Below, piece by piece: positions 6,956 to 15,255 of a DNA stretch of 64,000 nucleotides (its first letter is position 1; each line of letters starts with the position of its first letter). The notes beneath the pieces were generated by a model that saw nothing but the letters and a program-made list of their open reading frames with translations, was not told the origin of the DNA and did no database searches. The position numbers and the translations under genes are program-made. Source of the stretch: Thermoproteus uzoniensis 768-20 (lineage in GTDB: Archaea; Thermoproteota; Thermoprotei; Thermoproteales; Thermoproteaceae); the NCBI RefSeq assembly GCF_000193375.1, contig NC_015315.1, positions 1,558,622 to 1,622,621 of the forward strand, given 5' to 3'.

Positions 6956-8386
6956 GTGCAGTACAAGAAGGCGGTTAGGGATCCAGTACACGGCTTCATC
7001 AAGCTCACAGAGGAGGAGGTCAAGCTCATCGACGGCGAGCCGATCATACAGAGGCTCCGCTACGTCAAACAGCTCGGTTTCGTCTACCTGGTCTACCCCG
7101 CGGCGACCCACACGCGCTTCGACCACAGCCTAGGCGTCATGCACGTGGCCACCCTCATAGGGGAAAGGGTCATGCAACAGATCGGCGAGACGGACCCACG
7201 GCTTCTCAAACACCTGAGGGTCTCCGCACTGCTACACGATCTGGGCCATCTGCCCTTCTCCCACTCGTTCGAGGCGCTTTCGAGAGATCTGCTCCACATG
7301 GCGATCAAAAACAAGTGCGTCGACGTGGACCTCGCCCTATTCGACAGGGGAAAGCCGCATGAGGCCACCACAAGATTGCTCGTAGATAGGCTGGCGCCCA
7401 AGCTTTCCGAGCTGGGCTACGATCCCGACATAGTCAAGTCTCTTCTATTCGAGAGGGGGGGCAAGCTCAAGCTCTTCAGCAACATCCTCTCCGGATCTTT
7501 CGACGCTGATAGGCTCGACTACATAATGCGCGATATGTTCTTCACCGGGGCCGCCGTCGGCACGAGCTTCACCCACATCGATCTCGAGAGAGTCGTGGAG
7601 AACTTAGAGGTCGTGGAGGGGAGGTTCCAGTTCAACGAAAAGGCGAGGGTCAACCTAGAGGGGTATCTGATAACCCGCTACAACCTATACAGGCATGTCT
7701 ACCTCCATCACAAGACTGTGTTGTTTACAGAAATAGCCCGCAATATACTCGCGGACAACATATACAAATGCGCCGAGGGTTCCGGCGATGGGGAAATCTG
7801 CGAATACTTATGCGACCTAGCCAGATTTGCGGCAGGTCAAGTCGATGGGGAAAACGTCTGGAAGGCGACCGACGACTACTTCACGTCTGTGATGGTGAGG
7901 GATAGGAGATTTAGGGATTTACTGTCCCGCAAACCGCCCGAGTACGCGACGTTGTGGAAGAGGGAGAAGGATTTCCTCGAGGTGTTCAAGGACCCGACCC
8001 GTATCAACGAGGCGGTGGATAGGCTGGGGCCCCTCCACTGGGCGGTCATGGACGAGGTGAAGAAGAAGCTCGTGGAGCGCCTGAACGTGGAGCTAGGCGA
8101 GGCGGCCGGCGGTTGTAGGCTGTCGCCGGACGACCTCATAATCTCCTACGTCAGTTTCGACCCATACGCCGAGGATCTCTACATATCGACGTCCATGGGC
8201 CCGCTACCGCTTTCCAGAATTTCGCCGCTTGCGGAGGCTGTCAACGAGGCTTGGAGGAGGGCCCCCCACATATTCGTCTACATCAAGAAGAGCGCCGTGG
8301 AGAGGTGCGGCGAGGACGTTGTAGCTGTGCTCAAGTCGGTATTAGAGCCCCTTATGGATCTCGCGGTGAGGAGGATCTCAGCCTAG
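6956..8386 (+). CDS. HD-domain phosphohydrolase (SAMHD1 / dGTPase-like)
   Basis: The 476-residue protein has the full HD signature: H57 in FDHSLG, the H94-D95 pair in LLHDLGHLPFSH, and a later aspartate in SFDADRLDYIMRD. The opening KAVRDPVHGFIKL is typical of the SAMHD1/YdhJ branch, which includes dNTP triphosphohydrolases. Nucleotide hydrolysis is therefore the likely activity; the substrate is not shown. GTG 6956 is preceded by CTTTTAAACA at the leaderless distance, whereas the frame open to 6881 lies upstream of that promoter. The 3' end overlaps the convergent next gene by 9 bases. Confidence 0.85.
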   Translation: MQYKKAVRDPVHGFIKLTEEEVKLIDGEPIIQRLRYVKQLGFVYLVYPAATHTRFDHSLGVMHVATLIGERVMQQIGETDPRLLKHLRVSALLHDLGHLPFSHSFEALSRDLLHMAIKNKCVDVDLALFDRGKPHEATTRLLVDRLAPKLSELGYDPDIVKSLLFERGGKLKLFSNILSGSFDADRLDYIMRDMFFTGAAVGTSFTHIDLERVVENLEVVEGRFQFNEKARVNLEGYLITRYNLYRHVYLHHKTVLFTEIARNILADNIYKCAEGSGDGEICEYLCDLARFAAGQVDGENVWKATDDYFTSVMVRDRRFRDLLSRKPPEYATLWKREKDFLEVFKDPTRINEAVDRLGPLHWAVMDEVKKKLVERLNVELGEAAGGCRLSPDDLIISYVSFDPYAEDLYISTSMGPLPLSRISPLAEAVNEAWRRAPHIFVYIKKSAVERCGEDVVAVLKSVLEPLMDLAVRRISA

Positions 8387-8674
8387 CGCCACTCCCAACG
8401 TCCTCCTCACGTATTCGGCCACCACATCTCTAGTCGTCTTGAGGAGCCACCTCCCCTCGTCGGTCAGCTCGGCCACGCCGTCCCTCACCGCCACCTCGCG
8501 CCTCAAGAGCTCGGGCCATATCCTCCAGTCGTACCTCACCCCGACCCGCTCCACGGCCCTCTTGGCGAGCTCGTCCACCTCCTCGACGCGCGCCGGCCCT
8601 TGGGCCAGCCTCTGCATAATCAACAGGCGCAGGTACTCCCCCACTGGGCTGTACCGTGTAGACTGAACGTACAT
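8378..8674 (-). CDS. Hypothetical small protein, possibly winged-helix
   Basis: This 98-residue protein has no name I recognise. The pattern of helices (GEYLRLLIMQRLAQG, VEEVDELAKRAVERVG, WPELLRREVAV) followed by a short hairpin (RDGVAELTDEGRWLL) is what a winged-helix DNA-binding fold looks like. That is a structural guess only. ATG 8674 is 26 bases after a TATA shared with the divergent methyltransferase gene. The frame stays open further upstream, but past the promoter. Confidence 0.6.
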   Translation of the reverse strand: MYVQSTRYSPVGEYLRLLIMQRLAQGPARVEEVDELAKRAVERVGVRYDWRIWPELLRREVAVRDGVAELTDEGRWLLKTTRDVVAEYVRRTLGVALG

Positions 8675-8691
8675 GAGGCCATGGGACTTCT

Positions 8692-8704
8692 CCGTATATA
8701 AGGT
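8692..8704. promoter_or_regulatory. Shared bidirectional TATA element
   Basis: CCGTATATAAGG is close to symmetric. Read on the minus strand it lies about 25 bases before ATG 8674, and read on the plus strand about 26 bases before GTG 8724. One element therefore appears to serve two leaderless genes. Confidence 0.6.
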
Positions 8705-8723
8705 CGGCAAGTAAAAAACGTGA

Positions 8724-9605
8724 GTGGAGGGTGAGGGCTCTGAAAGTAAGCTCCGGCCTATAGCTGTGCCTGTGCTGTCGAAGTGGCAGATAGAGGACCT
8801 TCTACGCGGCAAGTCCGAGGTCTCCTTCGATCTTGAAATAAGCAGAACTAGGGTGATCTACGGCGGCAATGGCACCGCCAGCTTCGAGTACGGCCCCAAC
8901 GTATACGAGATATCGCTGGATGAGCTCCCCGAGATCTCGGAGGAGAGCTGTGAGGTGTATGCGCTGATCGACGGAAGCTGGCGGGAGCTTTCGATCGCCG
9001 GCGCCCGCTTCTATAAACTGTGCGTGTTCGGGCGGGGGTGGGCCCCCACCTTGATGATAGACGGCATAACCATGCACAGCGTGTTGGAGAACCCCCTGTT
9101 GGTGACCAGACGTAAGGTGCGTTTCGTTAGGGGGAGGGTATTCGAATGTTGCACCGGGCTGGGCTACACGGCGATTGAGGCGACGAGGAGGGGGGCGCGC
9201 CAGGTGGTCACAGTGGAGGCCGACCCCAACGTGTTGTTGTTGGCGTCTTACAACCCCTACAGCAGAGGGCTCTTCTCGGGGGGAGTAGATCTGATACTCG
9301 ACGACGCGACTAGATTCGTCGAGGCGCTGAAAGACGCCGCGTTCGACTACGTAATACACGACCCGCCGAGGCTCAGCCACGCGACCCAGGTCTTGTACTC
9401 CGAAGGCCTCTATAGGGAGTACGCGAGGATTCTGAAGCCCGGCGGAGGGCTGTTCCACTACACAGGCGCCTCTGGCTCTAAGTACAGAGGCGTCTCGGTA
9501 TGGCGAGGCGTAGCCGAAAGGCTTAGGTCCTCCGGCTTTATAGTGAAGGCAGTAGAGAGAGGGTTCGGCGTATATGCCGTGAGGGCTTCCCCACGCCGCC
9601 GCTAG
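8724..9605 (+). CDS. Predicted archaeal SAM-dependent methyltransferase (COG2521-like)
   Basis: The 293-residue protein has an N-terminal beta-rich half and a C-terminal Rossmann methyltransferase domain. Motif I is VFECCTGLGYTA (139-150), motif II is VEADPN (164-169), and DPPR at 213-216 sits where the catalytic DPPY or NPPY of N-methyltransferases is found. The LKPGGGLFHYTG segment follows. This layout matches the uncharacterised archaeal methyltransferases grouped as COG2521. An RNA base is the likely target given DPPR, but this is inference. GTG 8724 shares the divergent TATA. Confidence 0.78.
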   Translation: MEGEGSESKLRPIAVPVLSKWQIEDLLRGKSEVSFDLEISRTRVIYGGNGTASFEYGPNVYEISLDELPEISEESCEVYALIDGSWRELSIAGARFYKLCVFGRGWAPTLMIDGITMHSVLENPLLVTRRKVRFVRGRVFECCTGLGYTAIEATRRGARQVVTVEADPNVLLLASYNPYSRGLFSGGVDLILDDATRFVEALKDAAFDYVIHDPPRLSHATQVLYSEGLYREYARILKPGGGLFHYTGASGSKYRGVSVWRGVAERLRSSGFIVKAVERGFGVYAVRASPRRR

Positions 9606-10627
9606 ACAATATAGGGTAGCCTGTTCATGACCACGGCGCCCGACAGAGATACGTACACCATATTCTCTATCCTCACGCCGCCTATGCCGGGTATGTAGAC
9701 GCCGGGCTCCACGGTGACCACCATGCCCTCTTTTAACACGTCGTCCGAGGCGGCGGACAGCCTAGGCGGCTCGTGGACCTCCACGCCGACTCCGTGGCCT
9801 GTCGAGTGGATGAAATATTGCCCGAAGCCGTAGTCCTCGAGCACTTTCCTAGCCGATAGATCTACCTCCCGCGCCGACACGCCTGCCCTAATGGCCTTCT
9901 CGGCCGCCCTAGACGCCTCGTAGACGGCGTACACCGCATCCTTCAGTTGCCTCGGCACATCGCCTACTAGGTAGGTCCTGGTCATGTCGGCGCAGTAGAA
10001 CCTATATCTGGCCCCTACGTCGATAACCACAACGTCGCCGTACGTCACGCGCCTATCCCCGTAGTTGTAGTGGGGCCATGCGGAGTGGGGGCCCGAGCCC
10101 ACTATGGGCTCGAACGCCACGCCGTCGGACCCGAGCTCTATCATGTGCCTGTATATCTCCGCCGCGATCTCCCGCTCTCTACGTCCCTCCAGACGATGCA
10201 GAGACGATAGGGCCTCCTCGGTTATCTCCAAGGCCTTTCTCATCCTCCCGACCTCCTCCTCGGTCTTGATGGACCTGACCTCCAGAATCTTTCCGGATAC
10301 GTCCTCGCCGACCTCTCTACTATCCGACGCCACCCGTCCTCCCAGCGTCTCCTTCAGCTTCTCGAGGAGGTTCTTGGCAATAAGGAGCTCCTCGCCCGGG
10401 CCTCTCGGCGGTATTTCGGCCGTCGCGAAGGCGACGACTCTATCCGCCGCGACGGATGCCAGGGCCCTCCTATAATCCAGACGGGAGACGTACAGCGTGG
10501 TCCCGCCGGTCTTTACGTCGACCACTAGAGCCAGGCCGTCGGGGAAGCCTATGGCGTAGGCGAGATTGCTGGGTTTTGTCAACACCACGTAGTCGTAGTC
10601 CTTAAGGGCCTCGAGGAGGCGCCTCAT
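9602..10627 (-). CDS. Xaa-Pro aminopeptidase / dipeptidase (M24 family)
   Basis: This metallopeptidase removes residues next to proline. The C-terminal pita-bread fold holds all five metal ligands: D203, D214, H278, E307 and E321 (IDVGAR, CADMTRTY, STGHGVG, TVEPG, RIEN). The N-terminal creatinase-like domain is present, and 341 residues is normal for archaeal PepQ-like enzymes. The ATG overlaps the stop of the ASCH-domain gene by four bases (ATGA), so both are translated from one message. Confidence 0.9.
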   Translation of the reverse strand: MRRLLEALKDYDYVVLTKPSNLAYAIGFPDGLALVVDVKTGGTTLYVSRLDYRRALASVAADRVVAFATAEIPPRGPGEELLIAKNLLEKLKETLGGRVASDSREVGEDVSGKILEVRSIKTEEEVGRMRKALEITEEALSSLHRLEGRREREIAAEIYRHMIELGSDGVAFEPIVGSGPHSAWPHYNYGDRRVTYGDVVVIDVGARYRFYCADMTRTYLVGDVPRQLKDAVYAVYEASRAAEKAIRAGVSAREVDLSARKVLEDYGFGQYFIHSTGHGVGVEVHEPPRLSAASDDVLKEGMVVTVEPGVYIPGIGGVRIENMVYVSLSGAVVMNRLPYIV

Positions 10628-10977
10628 GTCCTCTTTATCGCGTTTATAGATATTGGCTTCTCGTAGCGCCTGATCAACGAAAAACGTATTACCGAGACCA
10701 CGTCGTCTAGGTCGATCCTCGGATATAGGCCTCTCAGCTCCGACAAGGCCTCCTCCAGGCTCCCGAAGCCCTCCTCCCTCAACACGTCTTCGCCGATATC
10801 CCTCAGCCTTAGGTACTCCACCTTAGTTATTACAGCCTCGCCGTAGAGCATGCCGCAACACGCTATGTACACTAACTGGAAGCGAGGTCTCAAGGCGCCT
10901 AGCCTGATAGTCACGCGCTTCTCCCCGCTCAACACCCTCTCCAGATATTTCTCCTTGAAGCTCAAAATCGGCCCCAT
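10624..10977 (-). CDS. ASCH-domain protein
   Basis: The 117-residue protein has the ASCH pattern: an N-terminal basic strand-helix (ILSFKEKYLERVLSGEKRVTIRLG), a middle strand with YIACCG, and GEAVITKVEYLRLRDIGEDV near the centre. ASCH domains are PUA-like folds that bind RNA, and some hydrolyse modified nucleosides. ATG 10977 was chosen because TATAAATATAAAGG (about 11003-11016 read on the minus strand) is the right distance away. It is the first gene of a two-gene operon with the peptidase. Confidence 0.72.
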   Translation of the reverse strand: MGPILSFKEKYLERVLSGEKRVTIRLGALRPRFQLVYIACCGMLYGEAVITKVEYLRLRDIGEDVLREEGFGSLEEALSELRGLYPRIDLDDVVSVIRFSLIRRYEKPISINAIKRT

Positions 10978-11032
10978 CTCCTCCCGCACGCACAAGCCGT
11001 AAACCTTTATATTTATACGGTGCGCCCTCTCC

Positions 11033-11518
11033 GTGTGTCTGGCGTATAGGGACGGAGACGCTTTGGTCTTCGAGGCCCCCGAGCTGGAAAGAGTCGTCGC
11101 CTACCTCTCCTTGAGGAGTCTGGCTGAGAAAGTCGAGGAAGAGGGGGAGCGCATAAGGGCGACTCCCTACATTGACGGAGTCGAGGAGTCTCTGAGATCT
11201 CTGTGTGCGACGATGCCTAGCGATCTGAGGCTAGATCTCCTATACGCGCTGGCCAGCGACGGGTGGATAGTCGACAGGGATCTTTCCAGGATGCGTAAGT
11301 CTGTATCCTCGGGCGCCCGCGTAACGGTCGTGGAATGCGACTGCGTCAATAGGCGCCTCCAGCTCTTCTCCACGGCAGACTGCCGCGACTACCTTAAACA
11401 GCTCGGCTTCTCGGTGCGGGCGGTGGGAATGGGCATCGAGGCGGAGAGAGGCTTCAAGACCTTGATAGAGGCGCTGGACATCTCCGACTCCGTTCTGCAG
11501 AAGGCCGGCACATGTTAG
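11033..11518 (+). CDS. Hypothetical protein
   Basis: This protein of 161 residues starts at GTG 11033, which lies about 22-26 bases after a TATA shared with the ASCH gene. It shows an N-terminal beta segment (LVFEAPELERVVAYLSLRSL), a helical middle, and a strand-helix pair VTVVECDCVNRRLQLFSTAD with two close cysteines. No family is recognised. It overlaps the next gene by seven bases, and that gene is a membrane-anchored DNA-binding protein, so a regulatory partnership is possible but unproven. Confidence 0.6.
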   Translation: MCLAYRDGDALVFEAPELERVVAYLSLRSLAEKVEEEGERIRATPYIDGVEESLRSLCATMPSDLRLDLLYALASDGWIVDRDLSRMRKSVSSGARVTVVECDCVNRRLQLFSTADCRDYLKQLGFSVRAVGMGIEAERGFKTLIEALDISDSVLQKAGTC

Positions 11519-11844
11519 GCTATCTGCTGTTGGCGTTGGAACTCGCCCTCCTAGTCTTTGCGATGTACACCGGGCGGAGGCGCGTCTTAAAGGCGCTCAA
11601 CAACTCGTCGAATGGAGAAGATGTAGAGGGCCCGGCCGACGTCGATGAGCAGATAATCAAGTACTTAAGGAGCCGCGGCGGCTTGGCCTACCAAGGAGAT
11701 ATAGTGAAGGACCTAGATCTGCCCAAAAGCACGGTGCATAAGGCTATTAGGAGGCTCGCCGAGAGAGGCCTCGTAGAGGTGAGGCGGCAGGGCCGGATCA
11801 ATATAGTCACGCTTAGAGAGCCGGCCCAACAACAGCCCTCCTAG
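11512..11844 (+). CDS. Membrane-anchored winged-helix transcription regulator
   Basis: The 110-residue protein opens with one transmembrane helix (LGYLLLALELALLVFAMY) and a basic stop-transfer stretch. A short linker precedes a winged helix-turn-helix at about 45-103. LPKSTVHKAIRRLAERGL is the recognition helix and VEVRRQGRINIVTL the wing, as in MarR/IclR-type archaeal regulators. The HTH would face the cytosol. The gene overlaps the upstream hypothetical gene, and its 3' end overlaps the convergent gene by 32 bases. Confidence 0.72.
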   Translation: MLGYLLLALELALLVFAMYTGRRRVLKALNNSSNGEDVEGPADVDEQIIKYLRSRGGLAYQGDIVKDLDLPKSTVHKAIRRLAERGLVEVRRQGRINIVTLREPAQQQPS

Positions 11845-12526
11845 GGCTGGACAGGAATAGGTCCAACAGCATGGACGGCGATAGGGCCAGCAACCTGCCC
11901 ATATATGCCCAATGCACGCCGTAGGCCTCCTTGAAGAGGCCGGTCGTTATTTCCCTGAAATCCTCGGCCTTCTGGGCCGAGGCGGCTATCTCGACTATCG
12001 TGTTCGATCTCCCCCTAGTGTCCACGTACACGGCGAGTCCAGGAGCGTGATATATCTTTCCCCGGCGCTCGAACGCGCCGTCCGGAAGCGGTATCCCGGA
12101 GACACCCGCCAGCGCCATCGAGGCGAGGCACCCAAACACGCAGCCGGACGCGTACTCCCTCACGTAGTTCTCGAACGCCTTCTCCACGACTCTGTATTCG
12201 CCGGACTTGACGAAGCCGTTGAAGAGATCTACGTCGTGGATGCGCCTTAGCGAGGCCCGCCCATTCCTCACGAGGATTCTGTATCTGCTCAGACCGAAGC
12301 CGCCGACAATATAGAAGTCGAGGAACTCCGCCTCGCCGTTGCTGAACGGGCTGGCCGGGACGGCGCGCCGCGACACGCCCTTATACGGCTCCACTACTAG
12401 GTAGTCGATATCTGCACAATCTCTCCTAATTACGGGGCCGCCGCGCTCGTACTCGACACAGACGCCTCCGCCGGCGTCTATTTGTAGGCGCGGGAACATC
12501 TCTACTATCAGATAAGACGGCAACAC
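11813..12526 (-). CDS. Hypothetical protein
   Basis: The 237-residue protein is beta-rich at the N-terminus, with several short strands and glycine turns (VVEPYKGVSRRA, DFYIVGGFGLSRYRILVRNG). The C-terminal half is helical. Two cysteines stand close together in ASGCVFGCLAS. No catalytic motif is visible and I do not recognise a family. A minus-strand TATA (GCGTTAAATTAG) sits just upstream. The frame is intact and its codon use matches its neighbours, so it is probably a real lineage-specific gene. Confidence 0.6.
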   Translation of the reverse strand: MLPSYLIVEMFPRLQIDAGGGVCVEYERGGPVIRRDCADIDYLVVEPYKGVSRRAVPASPFSNGEAEFLDFYIVGGFGLSRYRILVRNGRASLRRIHDVDLFNGFVKSGEYRVVEKAFENYVREYASGCVFGCLASMALAGVSGIPLPDGAFERRGKIYHAPGLAVYVDTRGRSNTIVEIAASAQKAEDFREITTGLFKEAYGVHWAYMGRLLALSPSMLLDLFLSSPRRAVVGPAL

Positions 12527-12562
12527 GCACTTTCTTGGACTCCTCTAATTTAACGCCTATGG

Positions 12563-12979
12563 TTACTTCAGGGGCTTCAGCAACTTCACCTCGCCGTATT
12601 TCTCGAGGATGTCCATGATCAGCGGGAGCGGGGCCTCGTCGAGCGACGAGAAACCAGCTATCTTCACCCCTTCGACGAGCCTTATAAAACCCTTCCCCAC
12701 CCTTATGGTGGCCTCTCTAGGGCCGAACACGACCTTGAACGCAAGCTTGTTCTCGGCAAGCCTTCTGGCTATCTCGCCGGCGGTCTCCAGCTGTTTTTTG
12801 GTAGGCCCGCCCCTCGGCTTTCTCTTCTTCAAGTCGGCGAGCTCGTCAGCGGATATATCGCCCTTCACAACCCCCCTGACCTTGTCGACCACGGCGTACT
12901 CTCCCTCGTAGCCGCTGACCTCTAAATTCTCGCCAGCCTTTATTCTCTCCACCAACGCCGACAGCGGGATCTTCTCCAT
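12563..12979 (-). CDS. Hypothetical conserved-looking protein
   Basis: The 138-residue protein has a small N-terminal domain (residues 1-50), a basic linker KKRKPRGGPTKK, then a helix and strand region ending in a leucine-rich helix. The basic linker hints at nucleic acid binding. I do not recognise the family. ATG 12979 has CTTAAATAA about 25 bases before it. The gene is in the same direction as the previous one but has its own promoter. Confidence 0.6.
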   Translation of the reverse strand: MEKIPLSALVERIKAGENLEVSGYEGEYAVVDKVRGVVKGDISADELADLKKRKPRGGPTKKQLETAGEIARRLAENKLAFKVVFGPREATIRVGKGFIRLVEGVKIAGFSSLDEAPLPLIMDILEKYGEVKLLKPLK

Positions 12980-13047
12980 GAACCTCCCTACAGTGGGCGT
13001 TATTTAAGCTCACATGAACCTTTTAATAGGGCCCATATGGTGATACC

Positions 13048-13221
13048 GTGGCCGTAGACCTAGAGTACCTATTGATATGCCCGTCGTGCGGAAAGCCCAT
13101 GAACGAGGATAGCAGGATCATGAGAATCGAGCACCTGACAGGGAACAAAGTGCTGGAGCGGTTGCTCATATGCCCCCACTGCAAGGTGAAGATACGCGAA
13201 ATAATCTACCTATCAAGATGA
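13048..13221 (+). CDS. Small zinc-ribbon protein, 57 residues
   Basis: The frame runs from GTG 13048 to TGA 13221. The protein has two CxxC pairs, CPSCGK near residue 11 and CPHCKV near residue 43, about 30 residues apart, which forms a complete zinc ribbon. TTTTAATAGG at 13021-13030 is 24-26 bases before the GTG, so it would be leaderless. The stop overlaps the ATG of the following membrane protein (ATGA), which strongly supports a real two-gene operon. Small ribbons like this often bind RNA, DNA or ribosomes; which one cannot be said. Confidence 0.72.
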   Translation: MAVDLEYLLICPSCGKPMNEDSRIMRIEHLTGNKVLERLLICPHCKVKIREIIYLSR

Positions 13222-13775
13222 GCAGGGCGCGTACCCTGAAGGAGATAGAGGATAGGAGGGCGCAGTACAGCAGATATATATGGGCCGCCGTGGCCCTCTC
13301 CATGTCGGCCGCTGTGGCCGGCATAGCGATATACATGGCGTTTGGGCTACCCAGCTATTTCCTCTTCGGCGAGTTGCCGAGCGCTATGTTGATAACTTCC
13401 TACTTCCTATCCATCTTGGCGGCCATAACCGGCTACCTGTCTAAATCCGGCGTGTTGAGGGGCGAATACGGATCTGCCGCTAAGTTGCTTCTGGCGGCTT
13501 TGGCGTTCTCGGCGGTAGCGATAGCGCTGTCGGCCGTAGCCTTCACTCCGTTGATGGACAACATAGTCCAGATGATCTGCCAGACCCAGACCGCGGCCGT
13601 ATCGCAGATCTCGATCTGCATATCTAGCTTTAAAATAAATATGTATATCGCATTTGGAGTATATCTTATTATAAATATAATTGCTATGGTTATGTATATA
13701 CTATCTCGAAGAATCCTTGGATTGCTTTTCGCGTACTACGCGCCGAGGGCGGCTCGGCATAGCCGTCAGGCGTAG
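13218..13775 (+). CDS. Hypothetical membrane protein
   Basis: The 185-residue protein has a charged N-terminal helix (ARTLKEIEDRRAQYSRY) and four to five transmembrane segments. The last one lies in a very AT-rich patch (about 13,625-13,700) whose codons differ sharply from the rest of the gene. The ATG overlaps the stop of the zinc-ribbon gene. No family is recognised. Translational coupling to a soluble zinc ribbon suggests the two work together. The end is convergent with the next gene and overlaps it slightly. Confidence 0.65.
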   Translation: MSRARTLKEIEDRRAQYSRYIWAAVALSMSAAVAGIAIYMAFGLPSYFLFGELPSAMLITSYFLSILAAITGYLSKSGVLRGEYGSAAKLLLAALAFSAVAIALSAVAFTPLMDNIVQMICQTQTAAVSQISICISSFKINMYIAFGVYLIINIIAMVMYILSRRILGLLFAYYAPRAARHSRQA

Positions 13776-14332
13776 TTAAAGTAGCGAGACGGGTCGGCGA
13801 CGCCTTCTATCAACGACAAGCTCAATATAGAGGCTAGGAGGTTGGATAGGGGGATCTCGAGGCCGCGGCAACCGAACTCGGCGCAGAACCACTTGAACTC
13901 CTCGTAGAAATCCCCGGCGAACACATACGGCGTACGCGCCAACTTCGCCACAACATCGCGCCTCAAGATGGCGGCCACCCATGCGGGGAAGGCCGCCTGC
14001 GGCGGCGCGCTCCTTAATGCCTTCACGAGCCCCATGAGCGACTTCATGAAGGCCACCGCTATGTCGATCCTCCCGTACTTCTCCGCCTTGCTCACCACCC
14101 TCCGCGACACGTCCACGAACACGTCAAGCTGGGGCTCAAGCGATTTGACGAACCTCAGACCTTCTAGGGCCGAGTCGCACCGGGATCTCTCGGGACATCT
14201 GGCGCATGTATCCCCTAGGGCCTTGCGGGCGCACTCGACGCATGTGCCCGTCAGCTCACATATATCTAGGCCAGGCATAGCGAACCCGCAAGAGGGGCAC
14301 ATGGCAACGCCACTACTCGCGCGCAGCCTCAC
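13766..14332 (-). CDS. Hypothetical cysteine-rich protein
   Basis: From GTG 14332 the protein has 188 residues. The first 60 hold seven to eight cysteines in pairs (MCPSCG, ICELTGTCVEC, CARCPERSRC), which is enough for two zinc sites or a treble-clef plus ribbon. The remainder is helical with an FVDVSRRVV segment and a Trp/Cys-rich end. The GTG is 24-26 bases after the palindromic CTTATATAAG shared with the divergent ligase gene. No family is recognised; a zinc-dependent nucleic-acid or protein contact is the natural guess. Confidence 0.6.
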   Translation of the reverse strand: MRLRASSGVAMCPSCGFAMPGLDICELTGTCVECARKALGDTCARCPERSRCDSALEGLRFVKSLEPQLDVFVDVSRRVVSKAEKYGRIDIAVAFMKSLMGLVKALRSAPPQAAFPAWVAAILRRDVVAKLARTPYVFAGDFYEEFKWFCAEFGCRGLEIPLSNLLASILSLSLIEGVADPSRYFNYA

Positions 14333-14350
14333 TAGAGGTATGTCGTCTAT

Positions 14351-14362
14351 CCTTATATAAGC
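14351..14362. promoter_or_regulatory. Palindromic TATA shared by two divergent genes
   Basis: CTTATATAAG is a perfect palindrome. It lies about 25 bases from GTG 14332 on one side and about 24 from GTG 14380 on the other. Because it reads the same on both strands, orientation must come from flanking TFB-recognition bases. Confidence 0.6.
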
Positions 14363-14379
14363 TGAACTACGGCCCCTCC

Positions 14380-15255
14380 GTGGAGGTGCTCGTAGTCGCC
14401 GAGTCGTCAATACCAGACGAGCCTACTAGGGACGTCCTGCTGGAGCTAAAGAAGAGGGGGATCAGCAGTAGGTACGCGCCGATCCAAAGGCTGTCGGTCA
14501 GGATGTCCCAAGACGGCGTCTTCGTGGAGACGCGGAGAGGCCCGATAAGGCCCGACGTGGTGGTCATCCGAGGCATCGGCTTCCTCCTGGACGCCAACAC
14601 TATGATAAGGCGGGTCACCACGCTCGAGATCTTGGAGGAGGAGGGCGCCACAGCTATAAACCCCGTCCGCGGCCTTATGGCCTCCAGAGACAAGCTGATG
14701 AGCCTCTACATACTTAGAAAGGCAAAGATACCGGTGCCTCCCACCGTAGTCACGGAGGATCTCTTCTACGCGTACAACGCAACTAAGGCCCTCGAGACCG
14801 TGGTAGTCAAGCCCATACAGGGCAGTAGGGGCTTCGGCGCAATGCTCTTCTCAGATCCCGATCTGGCTTTCCAGGTCATGAGAACCCTCTTGATATCTCA
14901 CAACCCGCTTTATATCCAGAAATATGTCGAGAAGCCCAACAGAGACATACGCGTTATAGTGGTCGACGGCAGGGCCATCGGCTGTATGTACAGGATCTCC
15001 ACCATGTGGAAGACCAATATTGCTCAGGGCGCGAGGGCGGAGCCCTGCGCCTTGAACCCGGAGCTCGAGGATATAGCTGTGAGGGCCACCAAGGCCCTCG
15101 GCCTCGTCTACGCCGGCATCGACGTAGGCGAGGCCAAGGACGGATACGTGGTGTTTGAGGTCAACGCCTCCCCCGACTGGAGAGGCTTCAAGTCCAGCAC
15201 AGGCATAAACCCGGCCCAGTATATAGTTGAATATATCGCCTCGCTCAAGAAATGA
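14380..15255 (+). CDS. RimK/LysX-type ATP-grasp ligase
   Basis: The 291-residue ATP-grasp enzyme joins an amino acid (usually glutamate) to a carboxyl group using ATP. Visible are the MASRDKL segment, the ATP-binding VVVKPIQGSRGFGAML loop, the RDIRVIVVDGRAIGCMYR strand, and metal ligands in VFEVNASPDW. The last of these is the RimK-family EVN motif. Candidates are LysX or ArgX (lysine or arginine synthesis on the carrier LysW), MptN/CofF-like cofactor ligases, and RimK itself. The only neighbour is a small zinc protein with an overlapping start, which lacks the acidic tail of LysW. The substrate is therefore undecided. Confidence 0.8.
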   Translation: MEVLVVAESSIPDEPTRDVLLELKKRGISSRYAPIQRLSVRMSQDGVFVETRRGPIRPDVVVIRGIGFLLDANTMIRRVTTLEILEEEGATAINPVRGLMASRDKLMSLYILRKAKIPVPPTVVTEDLFYAYNATKALETVVVKPIQGSRGFGAMLFSDPDLAFQVMRTLLISHNPLYIQKYVEKPNRDIRVIVVDGRAIGCMYRISTMWKTNIAQGARAEPCALNPELEDIAVRATKALGLVYAGIDVGEAKDGYVVFEVNASPDWRGFKSSTGINPAQYIVEYIASLKK

